Source of the DNA: Propionibacterium acidifaciens DSM 21887
GTDB lineage: Bacteria > Actinomycetota > Actinomycetes > Propionibacteriales > Propionibacteriaceae
Direction: 5' to 3'
Length of the DNA: 64,000 bases
Assembly: GCF_000426605.1 (NCBI RefSeq)
Contig: NZ_AUFR01000001.1
Span: forward strand, 62,001-126,000
A model generated the notes under the pieces. That model saw nothing but the letters and a program-made list of their open reading frames with translations. It had not been told where the DNA came from and did no database searches. This document shows, piece after piece, positions 51,249 to 59,592 of the stretch. The number at the start of each line of letters is the position of its first letter. Position 1 is the first letter of the stretch. Made by a program: the position numbers and the translations under genes.

Positions 51249-51329
51249 GCCCTCCAGCATGGGTTCATGTTCAGGCCCAGGCCAACACCCGCAGCCAGTT
51301 CAGCAGATGCCCTCTAGCATGGGTCCATG
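51249..51329 (+). repeat. Promoter-plus-start duplicated at 60 bp
   Basis: TGCCCTCYAGCATGGGTYCATG occurs at 51249-51269 (as CCAGCAT, GTTCATG) and 51309-51329 (as CTAGCAT, GTCCATG), with two differences. The second copy gives the predicted -10 TAGCAT (51315-51320) and the start of the S33 gene. The first has CAGCAT, and its ATG at 51267 opens a 16-residue ORF that ends in the TAG of the second -10. Confidence 0.7.
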
Positions 51330-52571
51330 ACGTGGCAGCGCAGCATTCCCGGTCTCCTGACCCGTGAGGTCCGGATCAACGTCCCCCTCGACCACTCGGA
51401 CCCCGACGACGAGCGCGGCATCGAGATCTTCGCCCGCGTCGTCGCGACCCCGGAGGGCACCGAGCGGCCCCACCTGCTGTTCCTCCAGGGCGGCCCGGGC
51501 TGCGAGTCGCCGCGCCCGAGCCTCGACCCGGTCTGGCCCGGCTGGCTCGGCCGGGCCCTCGCCGACCACCAGGTCGTGCTGCTCGACCAGCGCGGCACCG
51601 GCCTGTCGAGTCCCGTGAGCGAGCCGCTCGGCTCGGCCGCCGACCAGGCCGAGTACCTCACCCATCTGCGCGCCGACGAGATCGTCGCCGACGCCGAGGA
51701 CCTGCGCGCCCACCTGGGCATCGAGCGCTGGTCCGTCCTCGGCCAGTCCTTCGGCGGCTTCACCGCCCTTCACTACCTGTCGAGCCGTCCCGATGCGCTC
51801 CGGGCGGTCTACTTCACCGGCGGCCTGCCCGCCGTCGGCCGCAGCGCCGAGGAGATCTACGCCGCCTGCTACGAGACGATGGCCGGCAAGTCGGAGGAGT
51901 ACTACCGGCGCTTCCCGTCCGACCGCGACCGCGTCGCGCGCCTCGTCGGGCTGGCCGGCCAGGAGGCCATCCGCACGCCGGGCGGCGACCTCGTGGGCCC
52001 CTCGCGCCTGCGCTCGCTCGGCCACCTGCTCGGCGCCTCCGGCGGGGCCGAGAGGCTGCACTACCTGCTCGAGCGCGACCCGGGTTCGCGCGGCTTCCGT
52101 CACGACCTGGCCGGGCTGCTGCCCTTCGGCGGACGCGACGTGCTCTACACGGTCCTCCACGAGTCGAGCTACGCCGACGGGGTCGTGACGAACTGGGCCG
52201 CCGCCCGGACGCTGCCCGGGGCCTTCCGGGCCGACCCCACCCTGCTGACCGGCGAGCACGTCCTCCCCGAGTGGTTCGACGAGGACTCCTCGCTGCGCCC
52301 CTGGAAGGACAGCGCCCGCCTCATCGCCGAGCACGCCTGGCCGAGGCTCTACGACCCGCGGGCCCTCGGCGAGGCGGACGTGCCGTGCGCCGCCGCCGTC
52401 TACGCCCACGACGCCTACGTGCCGCTGCACCACAGCCTCGAGACCGCCGCGCTGCTGCCCGACATGCACGTGTGGATCACGAGCGAGTACGAGCACAACG
52501 GCTCGAACGCCTCGGGCGGCGCGGTGCTCGACCGCCTCATCCGCCTCGCCGACGGACGGCTGGTCCGCTGA
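51327..52571 (+). CDS. S33 family alpha/beta hydrolase (prolyl aminopeptidase-like)
   Basis: The 414-residue enzyme has LLFLQGGPGCESPRPS (oxyanion HGGPG-type loop) and the nucleophile elbow VLGQSFGGFTALHYL, with serine in GQSFGG. C-terminal Asp and His in VYAHDAYVPLHHS and SEYEHNGSN complete the triad. It resembles proline iminopeptidase of family S33 with the usual cap domain (residues about 170-300). It is likely a cytoplasmic aminopeptidase releasing N-terminal proline. The ATG follows TAGCAT by six bases, so a leaderless mRNA is likely; its promoter is duplicated. Confidence 0.9.
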   Translation: MTWQRSIPGLLTREVRINVPLDHSDPDDERGIEIFARVVATPEGTERPHLLFLQGGPGCESPRPSLDPVWPGWLGRALADHQVVLLDQRGTGLSSPVSEPLGSAADQAEYLTHLRADEIVADAEDLRAHLGIERWSVLGQSFGGFTALHYLSSRPDALRAVYFTGGLPAVGRSAEEIYAACYETMAGKSEEYYRRFPSDRDRVARLVGLAGQEAIRTPGGDLVGPSRLRSLGHLLGASGGAERLHYLLERDPGSRGFRHDLAGLLPFGGRDVLYTVLHESSYADGVVTNWAAARTLPGAFRADPTLLTGEHVLPEWFDEDSSLRPWKDSARLIAEHAWPRLYDPRALGEADVPCAAAVYAHDAYVPLHHSLETAALLPDMHVWITSEYEHNGSNASGGAVLDRLIRLADGRLVR

Positions 52572-52691
52572 GCCGTTGGTCGACGGGGCCGGCCCGGGAC
52601 CCGTTCGGCGACGGCGAACCGCGCCGCGCCCGTCCCCCGCCCGGAGCCGGATACCCTGGGGCGGGTAAGCACGATCGTCCGGAGGAACGGT

Positions 52692-53903
52692 ATGGCCCAT
52701 CGCATCCCGACCACCCACGTGGGCTCCCTGCCCCGCACCGACGAGCTGCTCGCGGCGAACGACCGGCGCGCCCGCGGCGCCATCGGCGACGAGGAGTTCG
52801 CCGCGGTCCTGGCCGACGGCGTCCGGCGCGTCGTCGCCCGCCAGCGCGAGACCGGCCTCGACATCGTCAACGAGGGCGAGTACGGTCACATCACCTCGGG
52901 CCCCGTCGACTACGGCGCCTGGTGGAACTACTCCTTCTCCCGTCTCGGCGGGCTCACGATGACCGACGAGGACCGCTGGGCGAATCCCGACATCGTGCGC
53001 TCGACACCCGGGAGGCTGCGGCTGACCTCCTTCCCCGACCGCCGCGACCGCGCGGCCTTCCGCGCCGCCTACGAGGACCCCGACTCGGGCATCCTCACCG
53101 GCCGGGCCGCGGTGGGCAATCCCAGGATCACCGGTCCGCTCACCTACACCGGCGCCGGCGCCGTCGGGGCCGACATCCGGCTGCTGCTCGAGGCCCTGGC
53201 CGACGCCGGCCTGGCGCCGTCCGACGGCTTCATCGCCGCGCTGTCGCCCGGCTCGGCGGCCCGCATGCGCAACGAGTACTACGACGACGACGTCGATCTG
53301 CTCGCCGCCTGCGCCGACGCGATGCACGAGGAGTACCGGGCGATCACCGACGCCGGGCTGACCGTCCAGATCGACGCCCCCGACATCGCCGAGAGCTGGG
53401 ACCAGATCAACCCCGAGCCCACCGTCTCGGACTACCGCGACTTCATCGCCCTGCGCATCGACGCGGTCAACCGCGCCCTCGAGGGCATCCCCGAGGAGCA
53501 GGTGCGCCTCCACGTCTGCTGGGGCTCCTGGCACGGCCCGCACACGACCGACATCCCGTTCGCCGACATCGTCGACCTCGTCCTGTCGGTCCGCGCCCAC
53601 GGCTACAGCTTCGAGGCCGCCAACGCCCGCCACGAGCACGAGTGGCGGCTGTGGCAGCACGTCGGGCTGCCCGAGGACAAGGTCATCATTCCCGGCGTCG
53701 TCTCGCACTCGACGAACGTCGTCGAGCACCCCGAACTGGTCGCCGAGCGCATCGCGAACTTCGTCCAGGTCGTCGGCCCCGACCGCGTCATCGCGTCGAC
53801 CGACTGCGGCCTCGGCGGCCGCGTCCACCCGCTCATCGCATGGGCCAAGCTGGCCTCGCTCGTCGAGGGCGCCCGGCTTGCCGGCGACCGGCTGGACGCC
53901 TGA
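52692..53903 (+). CDS. MetE-C-terminal-like zinc methyltransferase family protein
   Basis: The 403-residue protein matches the cobalamin-independent methionine synthase C-terminal fold without the N-terminal half (MetE is about 750). It opens IPTTHVGSLPRTDELL. Zinc ligands appear as the His-Cys in LHVCWGSWHGPH and the Cys in STDCGLGGRVHP. Members include epoxyalkane:CoM transferase-like and unassigned thiol methyltransferases. Substrate cannot be inferred. GGAGGAA precedes the ATG, and TACCCT at 52652-52657 is a likely -10. A small acetyltransferase gene follows. Confidence 0.88.
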   Translation: MAHRIPTTHVGSLPRTDELLAANDRRARGAIGDEEFAAVLADGVRRVVARQRETGLDIVNEGEYGHITSGPVDYGAWWNYSFSRLGGLTMTDEDRWANPDIVRSTPGRLRLTSFPDRRDRAAFRAAYEDPDSGILTGRAAVGNPRITGPLTYTGAGAVGADIRLLLEALADAGLAPSDGFIAALSPGSAARMRNEYYDDDVDLLAACADAMHEEYRAITDAGLTVQIDAPDIAESWDQINPEPTVSDYRDFIALRIDAVNRALEGIPEEQVRLHVCWGSWHGPHTTDIPFADIVDLVLSVRAHGYSFEAANARHEHEWRLWQHVGLPEDKVIIPGVVSHSTNVVEHPELVAERIANFVQVVGPDRVIASTDCGLGGRVHPLIAWAKLASLVEGARLAGDRLDA

Positions 53904-53932
53904 GCCGGGGGAGAAGAGGAGGAGGGCATTCC

Positions 53933-54223
53933 ATGGGCGAGGAACGGATCGAGATCGTCGACGACGCCGCCGAGCACCGCTACGAGGTGCTCGTCGACGG
54001 GGTCGGAGCCGGCTTCCTGGAGTACTCCGTCGCCGGCGACGTCGTGACGATGCCGCACACCGTCGTCAGCCCCGCCTTCGGCGGGCGCGGGCTGGCCGGC
54101 AGGCTCGTCCGACGGGCCCTCGACGACGCCGCGGCGGCGGGGCGCACCGTGGTCCCCAGCTGCTCCTTCGTCGCCGACTGGATCGCCCACCACCCGGGGT
54201 ACGAGCGCCTCGTGCAGCCCTGA
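53933..54223 (+). CDS. Short GNAT-family acetyltransferase (YjdJ-type)
   Basis: The 96-residue protein is the minimal GCN5-like N-acetyltransferase seen in the YjdJ family. Recognisable are HRYEVLVDGVGAGFLEYSV, TVVSPAFGGRGLAGRLV (the acetyl-CoA loop) and SFVADWIAHHPGY. GAGGAGG precedes the ATG. It lies 29 bases after the MetE-like gene and probably shares its transcript. No substrate can be named. Confidence 0.87.
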   Translation: MGEERIEIVDDAAEHRYEVLVDGVGAGFLEYSVAGDVVTMPHTVVSPAFGGRGLAGRLVRRALDDAAAAGRTVVPSCSFVADWIAHHPGYERLVQP

Positions 54224-54344
54224 CCCCTTGGGCCGAGCCCCCGGAATGAGTGGGACGGGCTCCTCATCGTCCCCTGCGGGCGTAGGTTCGGAGGACCATC
54301 CGGAACCATCCGCGATGGGTTCCACCACCTCTGGAGGCAGACGA

Positions 54345-55760
54345 ATGTCCCACACCACCGCCGGCGTCCAGCCGGCTCAGCCCACCAAGGCCAACGGCTT
54401 GGTGCTGCGAAGCGCCGTCGTGGCCGCCCTCGGCGGTCTCGTCTTCGGCTTCGACACCGCCGTGATCTCGGGAACCACGACATCGCTCGAGAAGGTCTTC
54501 CACCTCAGCGCCTCCGGCCTCGGCTTCACCGTGGCCATGGCCACGATCGGCACCATCGTCGGCGCCCTGTTCTCCGGCAACCTCGCCGACCGGTACGGAC
54601 GCAAGCCGATGCTCTACGGCATCGGCTTGCTCTACGTCATCGGCTCGCTCGGCAGCGCGTTCACGCCGGGAGGGGCCCACGGGCTCTTCCTCGTGTTCCG
54701 CTTCTTCGGCGGCGTCGGCGTCGGCATGTCGAGCGTGTGCGCGCCCATCTACACCGCGGAGATCGCTCCGGCCGCCCACCGCGGGCGCCTCGTCGGCCTC
54801 GTCCAGGGCAACGTCGTGCTCGGCATCCTGCTGGCCTACCTGAGCAACTACGTCATCCGTCTCATCGCCCCCGAGGACGTCGCCTGGCGCTGGATGCTCG
54901 GCGTCATGGCCGTGCCCGCCATCGTCTTCCTCACCCTCCTCCTGGCCGTGCCCGAGACGCCCCGCTGGCTCATGTCCATGGGGCGCGAGGACGAGGCCGT
55001 CGCCATCAGCCGCCGCCTGTGCAGCACCCGGGCCGAGTCCGACGACCAGATCGCCGAGATCCGCGCCCAGCTCGCCGAGCAGGCGGAGCTGCGGTCGGTG
55101 AAGGTGAGGTTCTTCTCCAGACGCTACCGCAAGGTGATCCTCCTGGCGTTCTGCATCGCCATGTTCAACCAGATGTCCGGCGTCAACGCGATCCTCTACT
55201 ACGCCCCGGTCGTCATCCAGGAGGCCGGCGCCTCGGCCGACTCGTCGTACCTCATGAGCGTGGCCGTCGGCCTCATGAACCTCATCGCGACGATGGCTGC
55301 CCTCACCGTCATCGACAGGATCGGCCGGCGCGCCCTCATGATCGTCGGCTCCATCGGCTACCTCGCCGCGCTGGGCTTCCTGGCCGGCGTCATGTTCGGC
55401 TTCTCGGGGCACTTCAACATGACCTCGTCGGTGCTCGTGCTCATCGGCCTGCTCGTGTTCATCGCCGCCCACGCCTTCGGCCAGGGCTCGGTGATCTGGG
55501 TGTTCATCTCCGAGATCTTCCCCAACCGTGTGCGCGGCCGCGGCCAGTCGCTCGGCTCGATGACGCACTGGTCCTTCGCCGCCCTCACCACCTACGCCTT
55601 CCCGCCCGTCGTCGCCTCGCTCGGCGGCGGTATCGCGTTCACGATCTTCTTCGTGTTCATGTGCGGTCAGCTGCTGTGGGTGCTCAAGGTCATGCCCGAG
55701 ACCAAGGGCGTGCCCCTCGAGGAGATGGAGGCCCGTCTGGGCCTGGCCGGGGACGACTGA
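54345..55760 (+). CDS. Sugar porter (MFS) transporter
   Basis: The 471-residue protein has 12 membrane segments and the sugar-porter motifs: GLVFGFDTAVISGT in helix 1, ADRYGRKPML after helix 2, PETPRWLM between the halves, NQMSGVNAILYYAPVV in helix 7, DRIGRRALM and the terminal PETKGVPLEEME. It belongs to the XylE/GalP-like proton symporters for hexoses, pentoses or inositol. GGAGG lies at a good distance before the ATG at 54345. An in-frame ATG 30 bases upstream lacks such a site. A TAGGTT hexamer at 54283 may be the -10. No sugar-metabolism genes flank it. Confidence 0.93.
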   Translation: MSHTTAGVQPAQPTKANGLVLRSAVVAALGGLVFGFDTAVISGTTTSLEKVFHLSASGLGFTVAMATIGTIVGALFSGNLADRYGRKPMLYGIGLLYVIGSLGSAFTPGGAHGLFLVFRFFGGVGVGMSSVCAPIYTAEIAPAAHRGRLVGLVQGNVVLGILLAYLSNYVIRLIAPEDVAWRWMLGVMAVPAIVFLTLLLAVPETPRWLMSMGREDEAVAISRRLCSTRAESDDQIAEIRAQLAEQAELRSVKVRFFSRRYRKVILLAFCIAMFNQMSGVNAILYYAPVVIQEAGASADSSYLMSVAVGLMNLIATMAALTVIDRIGRRALMIVGSIGYLAALGFLAGVMFGFSGHFNMTSSVLVLIGLLVFIAAHAFGQGSVIWVFISEIFPNRVRGRGQSLGSMTHWSFAALTTYAFPPVVASLGGGIAFTIFFVFMCGQLLWVLKVMPETKGVPLEEMEARLGLAGDD

Positions 55761-55801
55761 TCCCGGTCGGGGCCGCCCCGGGCCCTTCGAAGGCGCTCCC
55801 A

Positions 55802-55834
55802 CCCGCCTACTTGAACATCGTTCAGGTGGGCGGG
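55802..55834. promoter_or_regulatory. BioQ-like operator upstream of bioB
   Basis: TGAACATCGTTCA (55812-55824) is a perfect TGAAC-N3-GTTCA inverted repeat, the form known for the TetR-type biotin repressor BioQ of actinobacteria. Outer bases extend the dyad to CCCGCC at 55802-55807 and GGCGGG at 55829-55834. The -10 TAGGGT (55835-55840) follows directly. Confidence 0.75.
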
Positions 55835-55890
55835 TAGGGTGCTGTCCATGCCGGACGGGACTCTCCCGTCGGGGCGGACGGAGGTGTGGG

Positions 55891-56997
55891 ATGGATCTCG
55901 ATGCGATGGTCCGGGACGCGGTGCGGGGACGGTCGATCCCACGGGAGGGCGCCCTGGAGCTGCTGGCCGCCGACGACGCCCGGACACTGCCGATCGTCGC
56001 CGCCGCCGGGCGGGTGAGGCGCCACTTCTTCGGCACCGGCGTACGACTCAATCACCTCGTGAGCCTCAGGTCCGGCATGTGCCCCGAGGACTGCTCCTAC
56101 TGCTCTCAGGCCCTCGGCTCGTCGGCGGAGATCCCCCGGTACACCTGGCTCGACGACGAGCAGGTGCACGAGTCGGTGGAGGAGGGCATCGCGCGGGGCG
56201 CCTCGACGATCTGTCTGGTGGCCTCGGGGCGGGGCCCGTCGCCCCGGGAGACGGCCAGGGTCGCCGGGCTCGTCGCCCGCATCCACCGCGAGCATCCCGA
56301 GGTGCACCTGTGCGCCTGCCTCGGTCTGCTCGATGAGGACCGGGCCGCGATCCTGCGCGAGGCCGGCGTCGACCGCTACAACCACAATCTCAACACGGCC
56401 CGCTCGCACTACGGCGAGATCTGCACCAGCCACGGCTACGACGACCGCGCCGCCACCGTGCGCGCGGTCCGCCGGGCGGGGATCAGCCCCTGCTCCGGGC
56501 TCATCGCCGGCATGGGGGAGAGCGACGAGGAGCTCGTCGATGTGACCTTCGCCCTGCGCGAGCTCGGCGTCGGCTCGGTGCCGGTCAACTTCCTCCTGCC
56601 CTTCGAGGGCACGTCGTTGGCGGGTCACCGCGAGCTGACCCCGCAGCGCTGCCTGCGCATCCTGTCGATGGTGCGCCTCGTCCACCCCGACGTCGAGGTG
56701 CGCTCCGCGGCGGGCCGCGAGTACCACATCCGCACCCTGCAGCCGCTCGTCCTCGAGGTGGCGAACTCGATCTTCCTCGGCGACTACCTCACGAGCGAGG
56801 GCGGGCCCGGCCGCGACGACCTGGCGATGATCGCCGATCTCGGTTTCCACGTCGAGGGGGCCGGGGCCGAGGCGGGCACGATCTGCCTCGGCGACGGCCA
56901 AGCGGGACCCGGGGCGCGGCGGCCCTCGCGCCTCGACGCGGCCGGCGTTCCCCTGCGCCGCAGGGGGCCGGGGATCCCGCGGGCCGCGACGTCCTGA
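55891..56997 (+). CDS. bioB: Biotin synthase
   Basis: The 368-residue radical SAM enzyme inserts sulfur into dethiobiotin. The 4Fe-4S cysteines are C64, C68 and C71 in SGMCPEDCSYCSQ. NHNLNTARSHY and PVNFLLPFEGT are standard BioB motifs, and the [2Fe-2S] cysteine region is in HLCACLG. The C-terminus ends LRRRGPGIP as usual, with a slightly longer Arg/Pro tail. GGAGG precedes the ATG. A BioQ-like operator 67 bases upstream suggests biotin repression. No other bio gene is in the window. Confidence 0.95.
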   Translation: MDLDAMVRDAVRGRSIPREGALELLAADDARTLPIVAAAGRVRRHFFGTGVRLNHLVSLRSGMCPEDCSYCSQALGSSAEIPRYTWLDDEQVHESVEEGIARGASTICLVASGRGPSPRETARVAGLVARIHREHPEVHLCACLGLLDEDRAAILREAGVDRYNHNLNTARSHYGEICTSHGYDDRAATVRAVRRAGISPCSGLIAGMGESDEELVDVTFALRELGVGSVPVNFLLPFEGTSLAGHRELTPQRCLRILSMVRLVHPDVEVRSAAGREYHIRTLQPLVLEVANSIFLGDYLTSEGGPGRDDLAMIADLGFHVEGAGAEAGTICLGDGQAGPGARRPSRLDAAGVPLRRRGPGIPRAATS

Positions 56998-57212
56998 GGC
57001 GGGCGGCGGCCCGGGGCCCGGTCCCGCGGGCCTGTGATCCTCTCATCCCCGAGCCCCCTCACCGGCCGCCGACTCCCGCCTGCCCCCGCCTCGGGCGTGT
57101 CCCGTGGACGATGTGCTCTGCCCGGCGTCGGTACTCGTTCGGGTCCGGGCCGCGGGCTGCGATCCGGTCGGCAGCGGCCGGCCGCGCGGCTCGCGAGCCG
57201 GGCGGGCCCGCG

Positions 57213-58031
57213 TCAACCGGACTGCGGCCTGCGGGCCACGAGGGCGATACCGCACATGACGTCCTCGTGGGCCCTGAACGTCGCCGCCATGGAGCGGACG
57301 CGCCGACGCAGCTCCTTGTCGCCGGCGAGGTTGCGCACGATCCGCCAGACGCCCGACCAGCCCTCGTCCTCGAGATTGCGGCGCGGCTCGAGTAGGGCCA
57401 TCGGTGCGGTGCCGACCCAGTCGACGACCAAGCCGGCGTCCTCCAGGAGCCCCCGCCAGGCGGCTGCGGTCATGGGGCGGGCGTTCACGTGGATGGCGCG
57501 GGCCAGGTCCCGGCGCAGTCGCGTGCACCGGGCCTCGTCGATGTCGTCGGGGACGACGCCGAGCTCGTGGATCGCGTAGCGCCCGCCGGGGCGCAGGACC
57601 CGCGAGACCTCGGCGACGATGGCCTGCTTCCCCCTGTCGCCCTGCATGGTGAGCATGGCCTCACCGATCACCGCGTCGGCGCATCCGTCGTCGAGGCCGG
57701 TGTCGGCGGCCTCGCCCCGGCGGCAGACGCCCCGGTCGCCGACGATGGCGGCGACACGGCGGGCGGCCTGCGGATCCCGGTCGATCGCCGTGTACGAGCC
57801 GGGCCCGCGACGCATCACCTCGACGGCGGTACGCCCCATGCCGGGGGCCAGCTCGACGACATCGGCGCCGGCGATCCCGACGTGGTCGAGCATCGTCCGG
57901 GACAGGGCGGCGCCTCCGGGGCGCAGCACCCGCTTGCCGGCGCGCGCCAGCACCCAGTGGCCGGGTGCGGTGGCGATGGGCCGGTCGGCGAAGGGCAGCG
58001 GGATGTCGGGTTCGCTGTTCTTGTCGGTCAT
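57213..58031 (-). CDS. SAM-dependent methyltransferase
   Basis: The 272-residue protein has a class I Rossmann methyltransferase fold. DVVELAPGMGRTAVEVM is the SAM-binding motif, IDRDPQAARRVAAIVG and LRPGGRYAIHELGVVP are motifs II-IV. The substrate is not evident; the C-terminal half (VWRIVRNLAGDKELRRRV) has no known signature to me. The ATG follows TAGCCT by six bases on the minus strand, so a leaderless mRNA is likely. A partly symmetric TAAGGG/CCCTAA element lies at 58064-58082. Confidence 0.82.
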   Translation of the reverse strand: MTDKNSEPDIPLPFADRPIATAPGHWVLARAGKRVLRPGGAALSRTMLDHVGIAGADVVELAPGMGRTAVEVMRRGPGSYTAIDRDPQAARRVAAIVGDRGVCRRGEAADTGLDDGCADAVIGEAMLTMQGDRGKQAIVAEVSRVLRPGGRYAIHELGVVPDDIDEARCTRLRRDLARAIHVNARPMTAAAWRGLLEDAGLVVDWVGTAPMALLEPRRNLEDEGWSGVWRIVRNLAGDKELRRRVRSMAATFRAHEDVMCGIALVARRPQSG

Positions 58032-58063
58032 GATGGAAGGCTAGGCTCTCGACCGCGTTTAAG

Positions 58064-58082
58064 TAAGGGAAGACGACCCTAA
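58064..58082. promoter_or_regulatory. TAAGGG-N7-CCCTAA dyad near the methyltransferase -35
   Basis: A 19-base imperfect inverted repeat sits where the -35 of the methyltransferase promoter should be. It matches the DtxR/IdeR iron box consensus at about 13 of 19 positions, too few to be sure. Confidence 0.3.
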
Positions 58083-58149
58083 TTTTCAAAGAGGCGACGG
58101 AATCCTGACCGACATGCCCGGTACGACCCCGGTGCGACGGTCCTCGAAG

Positions 58150-58690
58150 GTCCGCGATGATGAGGAGGACCCGTGGAGGGCAGCCGTCTCCGTCGAGTCC
58201 GGGGCGGTGCGCGTGGTGGAGGACCGCCCCGAGTCCGTCGCCGAGAGGCCCACCGACGCCGACGGCACCCTCGTGGCGGTGCCCGGTGCGCCCGGGGACC
58301 ACTCCGACCCGGCGCGCAGGGGCCTGCTCACCCTGTCCGACGTCATGGCGACCGGCCACCACGCGCCCGCATGGCCGAGGTCGGCCCGGGGTCGCGGCGG
58401 TCGGCTTGGCCCGCCCCGGCGCCATCATCGGCGGGGTCGGGGTGCCCCACGACGTGACCATCGACCTGATGGGCCTGTTCCGGCGCAGCACCGGTCCGCG
58501 CGGCGGTCCCGGCCTCGGTGACGACCTACGACCGGGAGGTCCTGCTCGACGCCGTGCTCTCCGGGGCGATCGTCCCGGGCCGCGTGGTCACCGGCCGAGT
58601 CCGACCTCGGCGACGTCCGGGACGCCCACGAGGCCGTGGACGAGCGCAGGGCGGTCGAGTCGCTGCTGCGGGCGGGCCGCGTCCGAGCGG
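58150..58690 (+). pseudogene. Decayed zinc-dependent alcohol dehydrogenase
   Basis: Fragments of one alcohol dehydrogenase lie in order but in different frames. An N-terminal scrap, AVSVESGAVRVVEDRPE, is fused to DGTLVAVPGAPGDHSD and GLLTLSDVMATGHHA, the substrate-domain signature. Then GAIIGGVGVPHDVTIDLMGLF, SVTTYDREVLLDAVLSGAIV and DVRDAHEAVDERRAVESLL. The coenzyme-binding core is mostly deleted, at least two frameshifts are needed to read through, and no start codon is in place. The likely family is the formaldehyde/secondary-alcohol dehydrogenase type. It precedes the manganese riboswitch. Confidence 0.72.
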
Positions 58691-58727
58691 TGGACGGCTC
58701 CGTTGACGGCCCGCCCGGCGGGCCGTG

Positions 58728-58945
58728 TAGCCTCCCCGATGAAGGGGAGTAGCTCCCACTCAGGGCCCCACGGCCCGGAGATGCGTCGACACACTGGCGG
58801 GCGATCCCGCCCGGCGCATCGCTTCGCGGATGCCCGTCCCGCGTCATGGCCTCGCGGAGGCCGTGCCCTCGACGGCATCGCCCCTCGAGGGCGGCGGAGT
58901 GAGCGAGACCTTCGGCTGTCCATGACGGCCGGGGTCCCGCGGTTC
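58728..58945 (+). ncRNA. yybP-ykoY manganese riboswitch
   Basis: The leader of mntP shows the conserved landmarks of this riboswitch class in the right order and spacing. GGGGAGTAGC lies at 58744-58753. A GTCGACACACT segment lies near 58785-58795. GAGACCTT at 58905-58912 is followed by a hairpin in which GGGTC pairs back. The gene downstream is a manganese exporter, the usual partner. Mn2+ binding should raise mntP expression. Exact boundaries are approximate. Confidence 0.85.
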
Positions 58946-58969
58946 CTCGGCCACCGACCGAGAGGCCCC

Positions 58970-59542
58970 ATGTCCACCATCGCGATCGTCCTCATCGCCC
59001 TCGGCGTCGCCGCCGACGCCTTCGCCGCCTCCATGGCATCGGGGGTGCGCATGCGCCGTCTCCACTGGGGCCGGGCGGTTCTCGTCGCCGGTACCTTCGG
59101 ATTCTTCCAGGCCCTCATGCCCCTGATCGGCTGGGCGCTGGCCTCCCGGTTCGCCGAGCTCGTCGCCCCCGTCGACCACTGGATCGCGTTCGGTCTGCTC
59201 GCCCTCCTCGGCGTCCGAATGATCCAGGAGGCCCTGGGCCCGGACGACGAGGACGGTCCCGGCGCCGAGTGGATGGGCCTGCGCCGGCTCCTGCTCCTGG
59301 GCGTCGCCACGAGCATCGACGCGGCCGCCGTCGGCGTCTCCTTCGCCGTGCTCGACGTCTCGATCCTCGGGGCGGTGACGATCATCGGTCTGGTCACCTT
59401 CGTCGTCAGCCTGCTGGCCGTGCCCGTCGGCCACGGCCTGGGCAACCGCTTCCGCACCCCCGCCGAGATCATCGGCGGCGCGGTGCTCATCGTCCTCGGC
59501 ACGAGGATCCTGCTGGAGCACCTGGGCGTCCTCGCCTCGTGA
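58970..59542 (+). CDS. mntP: Manganese efflux pump MntP
   Basis: The 190-residue protein has six membrane helices with the two MntP/DUF204 repeats. The first is ALGVAADAFAASMASGVR, with Asp in the membrane and the GMRM-like GVRMRR loop. The second is GVATSIDAAAVGVSFAVL. This is the YebN/MntP family that exports Mn2+. GAGAGG lies just before the ATG. The long leader carries a manganese riboswitch. No mntR gene is in the window. Confidence 0.94.
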   Translation: MSTIAIVLIALGVAADAFAASMASGVRMRRLHWGRAVLVAGTFGFFQALMPLIGWALASRFAELVAPVDHWIAFGLLALLGVRMIQEALGPDDEDGPGAEWMGLRRLLLLGVATSIDAAAVGVSFAVLDVSILGAVTIIGLVTFVVSLLAVPVGHGLGNRFRTPAEIIGGAVLIVLGTRILLEHLGVLAS

Positions 59543-59592
59543 CGCCCCGGCCCGCGGGGCGCCCGCCATGTGGCGGCGAGCCGGGACGGGGC

